From the NCBI GenBank assembly GCA_036741355.1, contig DAINSK010000046.1:1-26553 (forward strand): 26,553 bases of DNA, given 5' to 3'. Positions 6,846 through 14,092 of the stretch are shown here, in pieces. The position numbers were made by a program, and so were the translations under genes. The number at the start of each line of letters is the position of its first letter. Position 1 is the first letter of the stretch. The stretch comes from JBBRGK01 sp036741355. Lineage in GTDB: Bacteria > Chloroflexota > Dehalococcoidia > CAUJGQ01. Under the pieces are notes generated by a model. It saw only the letters and a list, made by a program, of their open reading frames with translations, made no database searches and was not told the DNA's origin.

Positions 6846-7865
6846 TTAGCCGCCCGAGCCGGGCTTTTGCAGGTCGGCGTCTGACTTACCGGCATCGGGC
6901 ACAAAAAGGGCCTGTCCGAACTTATCCTTGCCGAAGTCCGCGATAACCTTCTGCGTAGCAGGCGCCACCATGAAATCGGAGAACGCCTGCGCTCCCTCCA
7001 CGTTCAGGCCGGTGTGGTTTGCCGGGTTTACCTGGATCACGTGGTAGATGTTGAGCAGTACGGGGTCCTTCTCGACCTCGATCGTCAACTGGTTCTGCTT
7101 ATTCGTCGCGAGGTAGGTGGCGCGATCGCTGATTGTGTAGGCGACCTTCTCGGCCGCGATCGTCAGCGTCGCCCCCATTCCCTGTCCCGATTCTATGTAC
7201 CAGCTCTGTCCTTTCGGGTCGATCGCTGCCTGCTTCCACAGTTGCAGTTCCAGCGCATTGGTTCCGGAATTATCGCCTCGGCTGATAAACGGCGTCTTTG
7301 TGGCCGCGATCGCCTTCATCGCATCGATGGCCGATGGCATCCCTTTGATTTTGGCCGGATCGTTTGCAGGGCCGACGATGATGAAGTCGTTGTGCATCAC
7401 CAACCGCCGGTTGATCCCCTGATTCTTCGCCATGAAGTCTAGCTCCGCGGCCGGCGAATGCACGAGCAGAACGTCGGCTTCACCCATCGCTCCGAGCTGC
7501 AACGCCTGGCCCGACCCGACTGCGGAGGTTTTGACCTCGTAGCCACTCTGCTGCTGAAACAGCGGGATCAGCTCGTCCAGCAGACCGCTGTCCTGGGTGC
7601 TCGTGGTCGTGGAGAGCAAGAGCGTCTTGTTCTTTGGCTGCGGTTTCTGGGTTGCGGCGGCGGCAGCGGGCGTTGCCGTAGCCGCGGTGTTGGTCGCAGC
7701 GCCAGTCGCCGCCGTAGCGCGGCTCACGGTCGGAGTTGCGGCGGTAGTCGCAGCGAGCGGCGGGCCGTTGATATTGCTCTTCTTATTGTTGTTGCTGCCG
7801 CACGCAACCGCTGGAACCAGGACCAGGAGCGCTACCAGGAAGGTGCAACGGGAAAGCGAGGGCAT
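6846..7865 (-). CDS. tupA: Tungstate ABC transporter substrate-binding lipoprotein TupA
   Basis: The 339-residue protein has a lipoprotein signal ending in AVAC (Cys22), then GSNNNKK and an Ala/Thr-rich linker to about residue 80. A PBP-like oxyanion-binding domain occupies about 81-330. LLLSTTTSTQDSGLLDEL is the hallmark N-terminal block of TupA proteins, whose Thr/Ser residues bind tungstate. Further support is VGSGQALQLGAMGEADVLL and SRGDNSGTN. The role is high-affinity tungstate capture for tungsten enzymes such as formate dehydrogenases or aldehyde oxidoreductases, none of which is in the window. Molybdate cannot be fully excluded. Its ribosome binding site (TAGGAG) overlaps one arm of a large palindrome, so regulation at this point is likely. 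Confidence 0.94.
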   Translation of the reverse strand: MPSLSRCTFLVALLVLVPAVACGSNNNKKSNINGPPLAATTAATPTVSRATAATGAATNTAATATPAAAAATQKPQPKNKTLLLSTTTSTQDSGLLDELIPLFQQQSGYEVKTSAVGSGQALQLGAMGEADVLLVHSPAAELDFMAKNQGINRRLVMHNDFIIVGPANDPAKIKGMPSAIDAMKAIAATKTPFISRGDNSGTNALELQLWKQAAIDPKGQSWYIESGQGMGATLTIAAEKVAYTISDRATYLATNKQNQLTIEVEKDPVLLNIYHVIQVNPANHTGLNVEGAQAFSDFMVAPATQKVIADFGKDKFGQALFVPDAGKSDADLQKPGSGG

Positions 7866-7873
7866 TTATAGCT

Positions 7874-7907
7874 CCTACCGTCATGCTGGCACCAGCATAA
7901 CGGTAGG
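7874..7907. promoter_or_regulatory. 16-bp inverted repeat over the tupA leader (operator or RNA hairpin)
   Basis: CCTACCGTCATGCTGG (7874-7889) and CCAGCATAACGGTAGG (7892-7907) are inverted copies with one mismatch and a 2-bp spacer. On the minus strand the downstream arm ends in GGTAGG, which is part of the tupA ribosome binding site, 8 bp before the ATG. The CGTTATG...CATGACG core is reminiscent of ModE-type oxyanion-regulator operators, but I cannot confirm the family. As RNA, the stem would hide the ribosome binding site. Confidence 0.6.
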
Positions 7908-7921
7908 GGATCCTAAACAAC

Positions 7922-7973
7922 AGTCCGCGCACGCGGACTTCGTCTGCCGAGCCCGCGACTTTAGTCGCCGGGC
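7922..7973. terminator. Tandem REP-like hairpins downstream of the peptide-type permease operon
   Basis: Two adjacent hairpins lie between the last permease gene and the tupA leader. AGTCCGCG (7922-7929) pairs with CGCGGACT (7932-7939). GCCCGCGACT (7951-7960) pairs with AGTCGCCGGGC (7963-7973) with one bulge. There is no T-run, so a classical intrinsic terminator is not proven. The paired layout resembles REP-type intergenic repeats that stabilise or end operon transcripts. Confidence 0.5.
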
Positions 7974-7991
7974 GGTCGTGCGGCGCGCCCG

Positions 7992-8936
7992 TCAATTTGC
8001 TCTGCGTGGGTCCAGCGCGTCGCGCAGGCCATCGCCGACGAAGTTCACCGACAGCACGGTGAGGAAGATCATGAGGCCCGGGAACAGCGTTGCATGCGCG
8101 CCCAGCTCGAGCTGGTCCTTGGCGTCGAAGAGGAGGCGGCCCCAGGTTGGGTGGTCGGGCGGAAAGCCGAGCCCGAGAAAGGAGAGCGTCGATTCGGTGA
8201 TTATCGCCGCCGCGACGGCCAGTGAGCCGGCGACGATCACTGGGCTGAGCGCGTTGGGCAGCATCTGCACAAAGATGGTGCGAAGCCCCGGCACACCGAT
8301 GCACCGCGCCGCCTCCATGTACTCCTTCTCCTTGATCGACAAGAACTGGGCGCGCACGAGCCGCGCCACCGGCATCCAGCGCAAGAAGCCGATAATCGAG
8401 ACGATGAGGATGAACGTCCCTGTCTCCACGCCGACGCTATGCCGCAGCTTGTCGCGGAAGAGGTAAATGATCATTAGAAGTAACGGCAACTGCGGCAACG
8501 CTATCAGCAGGTCGGTGAACCGCATCAGGATCTGATCGGCCCAACCGCCGAAGTAGCCGGCGATCGATCCAATAGCCGTGCCGAGGGTCACGGCGATCAG
8601 CATAGCCGCCAGGCCCACGCTCAGCGTCACGCGTCCGCCGTACAGGATCCGTGCGAGCAGATCTTGTCCCAACTCGTCGGTGCCCATCGGATGGGCGAGG
8701 CTGGGCCCGACCAAACGGTGGGTGAAATCGATGTCGTTGATCGGCTTCGGCCAGATGATCGGGCCGAACGCAACCCCCAGCGTCAGCACGATGAGCACGC
8801 AGAGACCAACCATCGCCAGACGGTGCCGGCGAAACTGTCGGAAGGCGTCCCCCCATAACGTGCGCGGTTTGTGCAGCAGGAGTGCATCCACCAGGGCCGA
8901 TGGCGCCGGGGCGAGCGTTGACGGTTGGGTCGCCAT
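7992..8936 (-). CDS. Peptide/nickel-type ABC transporter permease (DppC/OppC family)
   Basis: The 314-residue membrane protein has the OppC N-terminal region (FRQFRRHRLAMVGLCVL, one membrane segment), a periplasmic loop with HPMGTDELGQDLLARILYGGR, a strong DppC/OppC marker, and a five-segment permease core. The EAA-type coupling loop is YMEAARCIGVPGLRTIFVQMLPN. The C-terminus DGLRDALDPR is typical. The start ATG follows an AGGAG site. With the DppB-like permease it forms the membrane channel for the upstream binding protein. No ATPase gene is in the cluster, so the pair must use ATPases encoded elsewhere. Substrate class (peptide, nickel, sugar or other) cannot be decided. Confidence 0.94.
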   Translation of the reverse strand: MATQPSTLAPAPSALVDALLLHKPRTLWGDAFRQFRRHRLAMVGLCVLIVLTLGVAFGPIIWPKPINDIDFTHRLVGPSLAHPMGTDELGQDLLARILYGGRVTLSVGLAAMLIAVTLGTAIGSIAGYFGGWADQILMRFTDLLIALPQLPLLLMIIYLFRDKLRHSVGVETGTFILIVSIIGFLRWMPVARLVRAQFLSIKEKEYMEAARCIGVPGLRTIFVQMLPNALSPVIVAGSLAVAAAIITESTLSFLGLGFPPDHPTWGRLLFDAKDQLELGAHATLFPGLMIFLTVLSVNFVGDGLRDALDPRRAN

Positions 8937-8967
8937 GGGGTGGCTCCTGCGTCGGAGTAATGGTGTC

Positions 8968-9927
8968 TTACGCGTACTTGATGCGTGGATCGAGCACGCC
9001 GTACAGCACGTCGGCGATCAGGCTAAACAGCACGACCATCGCGGCATAGACAAGCACGATCGCCATAATGACCGGCGTGTCCTTGCCGTTGATCGACGTC
9101 AGCAAGAGGGTGCCGATGCCTGGGACCCGGAAGATCTGCTCCGTCACCAGGGCGCCCGTGAAGATGGTCGGGATCTGGATCGCCATGATCGTCACGACGG
9201 GGATCAGCGCGTTGCGCACGGCGTGGGCAAGCGTGACGCGCATCTCACCGAGCCCCTTCGCCCGCGCTGTGCGGATGTAGTCGAGGTGGACGACGTCGAG
9301 CACCGACGATCGGACGTAGCGCGTCAGTTCAGCCGCCTGGAAGAGGGCGAGCACCATCACCGGCATCGCGGCATAGCGCGCCGTCTCCTTTAACCGCTCG
9401 AAGAATGGTCCAGAAATGTTCGAGCGATACACCTCGGGCAGCCAGTGCAACTTGACGGTGAACAAGAGAATAAAAACGAGGCCGGTAAAAAACGTGGGCA
9501 ACGAGTATCCCAGGAAGGCCATCGTCGTCGCGACGTTATCCCAGATCGAATACTGCTTGACCGCGGAGACGATCCCCACCGGCAGCGCGATCAGCAACGC
9601 AAACAGGTAGGCGGCGCCGACGATCATGATCGTCGTGGGCAGCCGCCCGCGGATGAGAGACGTGACCGGCACCCGGTTGACGAACGACACACCCCAGTTG
9701 CCTTTGGCCAGCGACGTCACCCACTTGTAATACCTGACGTAGATCGGCTGATCGATGCCGAGCTGCTTTTTCAGGAGGGCGCGGGTCTCTGGTGGCACGT
9801 TGGGGTTGAGGGCGATCTCGCCGAACGGGTCTCCCGGTGCGGCCGAGATGACCGCGAACAGAACCATCGTGATCCCGATCATCGTCGGGATCGCGATCAG
9901 CAGCCTACGCACGATGAACTGGGTCAT
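8968..9927 (-). CDS. Peptide/nickel-type ABC transporter permease (DppB/OppB family)
   Basis: The 319-residue protein begins MTQFIVRRLLIAIPTMIGIT, the classic DppB/OppB first membrane segment. It continues with APGDPFGEIA and a six-segment permease core with the coupling loop DYIRTARAKGLGEMRVTLAHAVRNALIP. It ends VLYGVLDPRIKYA as usual for the family. It is encoded 31 bp upstream of the DppC-like gene and 123 bp downstream of the binding-protein gene, in the standard order binding protein, B, C. Length and motifs are normal. Confidence 0.95.
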   Translation of the reverse strand: MTQFIVRRLLIAIPTMIGITMVLFAVISAAPGDPFGEIALNPNVPPETRALLKKQLGIDQPIYVRYYKWVTSLAKGNWGVSFVNRVPVTSLIRGRLPTTIMIVGAAYLFALLIALPVGIVSAVKQYSIWDNVATTMAFLGYSLPTFFTGLVFILLFTVKLHWLPEVYRSNISGPFFERLKETARYAAMPVMVLALFQAAELTRYVRSSVLDVVHLDYIRTARAKGLGEMRVTLAHAVRNALIPVVTIMAIQIPTIFTGALVTEQIFRVPGIGTLLLTSINGKDTPVIMAIVLVYAAMVVLFSLIADVLYGVLDPRIKYA

Positions 9928-9977
9928 GGGCGGGACCTCTGCTTATCGGCCGGCCGGCGCGCTCCCGCAATTGCAGA

Positions 9978-10007
9978 GATCCGGGCGAGGCCGGCCCCGC
10001 CCGGATC
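9978..10007. promoter_or_regulatory. Intercistronic hairpin between binding-protein and permease genes
   Basis: GATCCGGGCG (9978-9987) and CGCCCGGATC (9998-10007) form a perfect 10-bp stem with a GC-rich 10-nt loop. It follows the binding-protein stop and precedes the DppB-like start, a position where such stems usually protect the upstream mRNA and attenuate read-through, giving more binding protein than permease. There is no T-run. Confidence 0.55.
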
Positions 10008-10050
10008 ACAAACTGTCCACTTTTTAGCCGCCGGAGAGTGCCGCCGGCCC

Positions 10051-11961
10051 CTACACTCTGTGCCAGTACGGCAGCCACCACAAGTCGGAATCCCAGCCGG
10101 ACGAGAAGAGCCCTTGCAGGTTCTTCTTGCCCGCTGCGACGCTATTGCGGCCCACGAGCGGGATAACTACGGCGTCGTCGATGATGAGCTGGTTCATCTG
10201 CTTGTACAGGTCGACGGCTTTGACCGGATCCAGCTCCGACTTTGCCTGCAGGTAGAGCTTATCGAAGGCGGGGTTGACGTAGCGACCGTAGTTGCTCAGC
10301 GCCCAGTTGTTCGCCTTCTGCGCCACCTCCGTGGAGACGTACTTGCGCAGGAATGTATCCAGATCGTCCGGCTGGCTGCGCGTGGACGTGTACATTTCCA
10401 GGTCAGCCGTGAAGGCGCCGATGCTGTCGGGGTTGGTCGGGTCGCCGAAGTAAACGCCTGCGTCGACGCTCTTCAGCTCGACCTCGAACCCGATCGCTTC
10501 GAAGTTCTTCTTGACGATCGCCTGCTCGTTCTGGCGCAGCGCGTTGATCGAGGTCGTGTACAGCACATGCATTCGCACGCCGCCTTTGGCGCGCACGCCG
10601 TCGCCACCCTTTTTCCAACCGGCGTCGTCGAGAAGCTGGTTCGCCTTGGCCGCGTCGAGCGCCCACTTGGCGCTGCCCGAGTATTTCTGCGGCGCGTAGG
10701 CGTAGTACTCAGGCACCACGCCCGTTGGGCCGTATAGCTGTTCCACCACGGTCTTGCGGTCGGCGGCGAGCGCCAGCGCCTGCCGCACCTTCAGGTCGGT
10801 GAGGAACGGGTGCGGCGCTTTGAGGCTGGACTTTTCACCGTCCACTTCTTTATTCGGGTCACTGAAGTTGAGGTTGATGTGTTCGATGCTGCCGCCGTTC
10901 CAGGTCAGCACCTGCGCCTGAGAGCCCTTGGCGAGCTGCGTAAGCTGGTTGGCCTCGACCTGCAGGTTCCAGGCGTAGTCGTATTCGCCGGACTCCAGCA
11001 CCGCTCGCGCCGCGCCGACCGCGTCGCCACCGCCCTTCATCTCGATCTTGTCGAAGAACGGCCGGTTTTCGACGTGATAGTTGGGGTTGATGTCGGCGAG
11101 GACGTGGTCATTGGGTTGGAAGTCGGTCAGTTTGTAGGCACCGGTCCCGACCGGCTTGATGTTGGCGGGGGCGTTACGGGCATCCTTGCCAACGGCCGCC
11201 GCGAATACATGTTTGGGGATGATCATCCCATTCGCGCCCACGAACGGAATGTTCCAGGAGAGCGTAGGGGCCTTGAACGTGACCTTGGCAGTGAGGTCGT
11301 CGACTTTTTCTACGCTCTCGATGACCTGATAGACCCCCGCGGTGTTCGCGGTCGTGTCGGGGTTGGACGCGTATTGCCAGGTGAAGACGACGTCGTCGGC
11401 AGTGAACGGCTGGCCGTCGTGCCACGTAACGCCCTTCTTCAGCTTCCAGATGACGAACTTGCCGGCCTTGTCGACGGTGCCCTTGTCAACGCTGGGAACC
11501 TCGGCAGCAAGGATCGGCGTCAGATTGCCGTCGGGGTCGAATGCGGCCAGCGGCTCGTAGAAGAGCCGCGAGCCGTCGCTATCCTTCGTACCTGGTGAGA
11601 GGTGAGGGTTCAAGATCGTCGGCGACTGCCACCAGAAGAGCTTGAGCACGCCGCCGCCGCCGCGCTTCGTCGGCTTGAAGGCATCGGCCGCTGCCGCGGC
11701 CGTCGCGCTTGCACCCGCGGCATTTGTGGCCGACGCGGCCGGCGCGGCACCGCCGCTGGTAGCCGCCGCGGCGGCTTTCGTGGCGGCCGAGGTTGCGGCG
11801 GTGCTCGCCTTGTTATTGTTCGAACCCCCGCACGCCGCAAGGAACGACGAAATCAGTGGCATACCGATGCCGGCGCTCAACAGGATTTTGATGACCTGTC
11901 GCCGGCTCACCCGCCCAGCCTTGTAATCTGCGGCTAGCTCTGTTGCAGTCCAGTTCCCCAT
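10051..11961 (-). CDS. Extracellular solute-binding protein family 5 (peptide/nickel type), Tat-type lipoprotein
   Basis: The 636-residue protein has an unusual N-terminus: about 18 residues (starting MGNWTATELAADYKAG), then a twin-arginine motif SRRQVIK (Arg20-Arg21), a hydrophobic stretch and the lipobox LAAC (Cys44). This suggests export folded through Tat and then lipidation. GGSNNNK and an Ala-rich linker follow to about residue 95. The rest is an SBP_bac_5 domain, with GVTWHDGQPFTADDVVFTW, VGTGAYKLTDFQPNDHV and LKVRQALALAADRKTVVEQLYG. It captures a solute, probably a peptide, for the two permeases downstream. The start ATG is preceded by GGGGAGG. Ligand identity is not visible. Confidence 0.95.
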   Translation of the reverse strand: MGNWTATELAADYKAGRVSRRQVIKILLSAGIGMPLISSFLAACGGSNNNKASTAATSAATKAAAAATSGGAAPAASATNAAGASATAAAAADAFKPTKRGGGGVLKLFWWQSPTILNPHLSPGTKDSDGSRLFYEPLAAFDPDGNLTPILAAEVPSVDKGTVDKAGKFVIWKLKKGVTWHDGQPFTADDVVFTWQYASNPDTTANTAGVYQVIESVEKVDDLTAKVTFKAPTLSWNIPFVGANGMIIPKHVFAAAVGKDARNAPANIKPVGTGAYKLTDFQPNDHVLADINPNYHVENRPFFDKIEMKGGGDAVGAARAVLESGEYDYAWNLQVEANQLTQLAKGSQAQVLTWNGGSIEHINLNFSDPNKEVDGEKSSLKAPHPFLTDLKVRQALALAADRKTVVEQLYGPTGVVPEYYAYAPQKYSGSAKWALDAAKANQLLDDAGWKKGGDGVRAKGGVRMHVLYTTSINALRQNEQAIVKKNFEAIGFEVELKSVDAGVYFGDPTNPDSIGAFTADLEMYTSTRSQPDDLDTFLRKYVSTEVAQKANNWALSNYGRYVNPAFDKLYLQAKSELDPVKAVDLYKQMNQLIIDDAVVIPLVGRNSVAAGKKNLQGLFSSGWDSDLWWLPYWHRV

Positions 11962-12025
11962 TTTGCCTCCCCGTCCTTTCGTCCGCAGGCCTGGCCACGC
12001 ACCCTTCAGTGTTCGTGTACCACGC

Positions 12026-12054
12026 GGTCGCTACACGGTACGCGTAGGGCGACC
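12026..12054. terminator. Possible hairpin between the ABC-2 operon and the binding-protein gene
   Basis: GGTCGCTAC (12026-12034) can pair with GTAGGGCGACC (12044-12054) with a 2-nt bulge. On the minus strand it lies after the ABC-2 permease stop and before the solute-binding protein start. It could end the upstream transcript or form part of the next leader. No T-run is present, so the call is weak. Confidence 0.3.
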
Positions 12055-12099
12055 ACCCGTCAACAGTTACTCCGAAACCGCACTGCTGCGCAAGGCACC

Positions 12100-12954
12100 C
12101 TACGTAATTACCCGCTTACGGAAGCCGCGCACGCCGAAGAACGACATGGCCGTTAAGGCGCCGAGCAACAGAGCGTACACCGCCCACAACGAAAGGTGGT
12201 TGACCTGCGGAGCGAGCGATGAGCGCAATCCTTCACTCATGTACACCACGGGATTGAAAAGGACCGCGATCTGCAGCCACCGCAACGCATGCAGCGTTGA
12301 CCACGGATAGTAAACACACCCGAGCAGCGTCAGCGGCAGTACCAGCAGCGCGAACACCAGGTTGATCTGGCGCGGCTCAACAACGGTTCCGAGCAGCAGC
12401 CCCAGCGACGCGCCGACCAGCGAGCCAAGCACCACCATGGTGACGAGAGTAATCGGGTTGCCGAAGTTGATCGAGACCGCGCGGCCGGTGGCGATCCAAA
12501 CGATCGGGATGACCAGCACCGCGGCGAAAACGCCCTGGATCGCGCCGCTGATGACTTTGCAGAGGGCGACGACGGCGACCGGCACCGGGGCCATCACCCG
12601 GTCTTCGATCTCGCGACTGAATGAGAACTCCTGCACCAGCGGCAGTGCGACGCTCTGGATGCCCTGGAATATCAGCGTGCTGGCCATGAGTCCGGGCAGC
12701 AGAACGTTGGCGAACAGTCCGCCGCCGCGACCGTTGCCGCCAATGCCCTGACCAATGCGAGGAAACACGTAGGCAAAAACAAACGCAAACAACGCCGGCT
12801 GCGTCGCGGTGCGCACGACGAAGCCGAAAAAGTTCTGAAAGAGCACCGCCAGGTCGCGCTGGATGAGGGCAAGGGCGGTTTGCAGTTGGGCGCGGACCGA
12901 GAGGCCCTTCTGCCGCGTCCGAAGCACCGGCCCTGCCTGTTCGATCGCCGTCAC
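12100..12954 (-). CDS. ABC-2 type exporter permease (DrrB-like)
   Basis: The 284-residue membrane protein has about six hydrophobic segments and the ABC2_membrane layout: cytoplasmic N-terminus, first segment around FFGFVVRTATQPALFAFVFA, then a cytosolic loop with FSFSREIEDRVMAPVPV, typical of DrrB/NodJ-like permeases. The start GTG overlaps the ATPase stop as GTGA, so expression is coupled. With the ATPase it forms an exporter; substrates in this family range from drugs and polysaccharides to lipids, and in the NosFY branch it serves copper-enzyme maturation. The co-directional CopC-domain gene makes a metal-related role worth considering, but nothing in this subunit proves it. Confidence 0.9.
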   Translation of the reverse strand: MTAIEQAGPVLRTRQKGLSVRAQLQTALALIQRDLAVLFQNFFGFVVRTATQPALFAFVFAYVFPRIGQGIGGNGRGGGLFANVLLPGLMASTLIFQGIQSVALPLVQEFSFSREIEDRVMAPVPVAVVALCKVISGAIQGVFAAVLVIPIVWIATGRAVSINFGNPITLVTMVVLGSLVGASLGLLLGTVVEPRQINLVFALLVLPLTLLGCVYYPWSTLHALRWLQIAVLFNPVVYMSEGLRSSLAPQVNHLSLWAVYALLLGALTAMSFFGVRGFRKRVIT

Positions 12955-14063
12955 TCGCGGTACTCCCTTCCCGTCAGCTTCAGATATACGGCTTCGAGCG
13001 TTGGCTCCATCACCGAGAGGTCACGGACGTCGGCGCCCGTCGCGGTCACCGCTTGCACCACGTGTGGCAGCAACCCCTCCGCCACGCCGGCAAAAACGCG
13101 CAGCATATGGCCCTCTTCCTGCACGTCATTGATACCGGCCAGTGCGGAAACAGCCTTCAGCACCCTGCCGTCGTCGGGTTGGGCGAGCGTAATCGTCAGG
13201 ATGCGCTCAGCCGCCACCTGTGCCTTGAGGCGTCCCGGTGTGTCGAGGGCGAGGAGACGGCCGCGGTCCATGATCGCGATTCGTTCGCAGAGCTGGTCCG
13301 CCTCTTCCATGTAATGCGTGGTCAACAGCACCGTCTGACCAGCGCGATTGAGCTCCTTTAACATATCCCAGAGCGCCAGCCGAGCCTGCGGATCGAGGCC
13401 GGCGGTGGGCTCATCCAAAAACAGTACGGCCGGCTCGTGCAGCAACGCGCGCGCGATCTGGACGCGCTGCGCCAGGCCGCCGCTGAGCGTCTCGACCATC
13501 ACGCCCGCCTTGTCCTCGAGCCGAAAACGCTCGATCAACGCCCGAGCGCGTCGCCGCGATTCTGAGCGCGAAAGCCGGAAGTAGCGGCCGTGAAAGTAGA
13601 GGTTGTCGAATACGGTGAGGCTGCGATCGAGGGTATTGGTCTGGGTAACCGCCGCCAGGAGCGTGCGCGCCAGTGCCGGCTGGGCGACCACGTCGACGCC
13701 GTCGACGATGGCGAGCCCCGAGGTCGGGATGACGCGCGTTGTGAGCATGCCGATCGTAGTCGATTTGCCCGCGCCATTCGGTCCCAGCAGGCCGAAGAAC
13801 TCGCCCCTTTGGATGGCGAGATTGAGGTTGTCGACCGCACGGACGCCGCCCTCCGTCCGTCCGCTCGCGGCCGCAAAACCGTTCGAGGGTGCGCTGCCCA
13901 CCGGCCGGGCTCCGGGCGGTCCGCCGGGGCCGCCGGCGCCCCATCGGCCGCCGGCACCGGGCGGCGCACCGGTGTAGACCTTGGTCAGGTCCGTACAGAT
14001 AATGCTCGCCCGACCCGCATCGTTCGCGACCGCCGAACCGGGATCGATCGCGCTGGCTGTCAT
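12951..14063 (-). CDS. ABC-2 exporter ATP-binding protein with Gly/Pro/Ala-rich insertion
   Basis: The start is ATG at 14061-14063, directly behind GGAGGG; the longer frame begins with a TTG overlapping the previous gene. The 370-residue ATPase has Walker A GPNGAGKST (94-102), signature LSGG (193-196), Walker B VLFLDEP (213-219) and H-loop His250. A C-terminal region of about 80 residues is of the DUF4162 type found in DrrA-like ATPases. Residues about 31-73 are a low-complexity Gly/Pro/Ala segment inserted between the first strand (DLTKVY) and the next (RAVDNLNLAI), where family members normally have a few residues. It powers the permease encoded immediately downstream. Confidence 0.92.
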   Translation of the reverse strand: MTASAIDPGSAVANDAGRASIICTDLTKVYTGAPPGAGGRWGAGGPGGPPGARPVGSAPSNGFAAASGRTEGGVRAVDNLNLAIQRGEFFGLLGPNGAGKSTTIGMLTTRVIPTSGLAIVDGVDVVAQPALARTLLAAVTQTNTLDRSLTVFDNLYFHGRYFRLSRSESRRRARALIERFRLEDKAGVMVETLSGGLAQRVQIARALLHEPAVLFLDEPTAGLDPQARLALWDMLKELNRAGQTVLLTTHYMEEADQLCERIAIMDRGRLLALDTPGRLKAQVAAERILTITLAQPDDGRVLKAVSALAGINDVQEEGHMLRVFAGVAEGLLPHVVQAVTATGADVRDLSVMEPTLEAVYLKLTGREYRE

Positions 14064-14092
14064 CGTCCCTCCGCCGTCAGATGTGAATGGGC

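Noticed and set aside
9445..10737. 430-residue plus-strand ORF across the DppB-like and binding-protein genes
   Set aside because: It is antisense to two strongly recognised genes, spans their intergenic hairpin, and is rich in Arg, His and Asp in the manner of antisense frames in GC-rich DNA.
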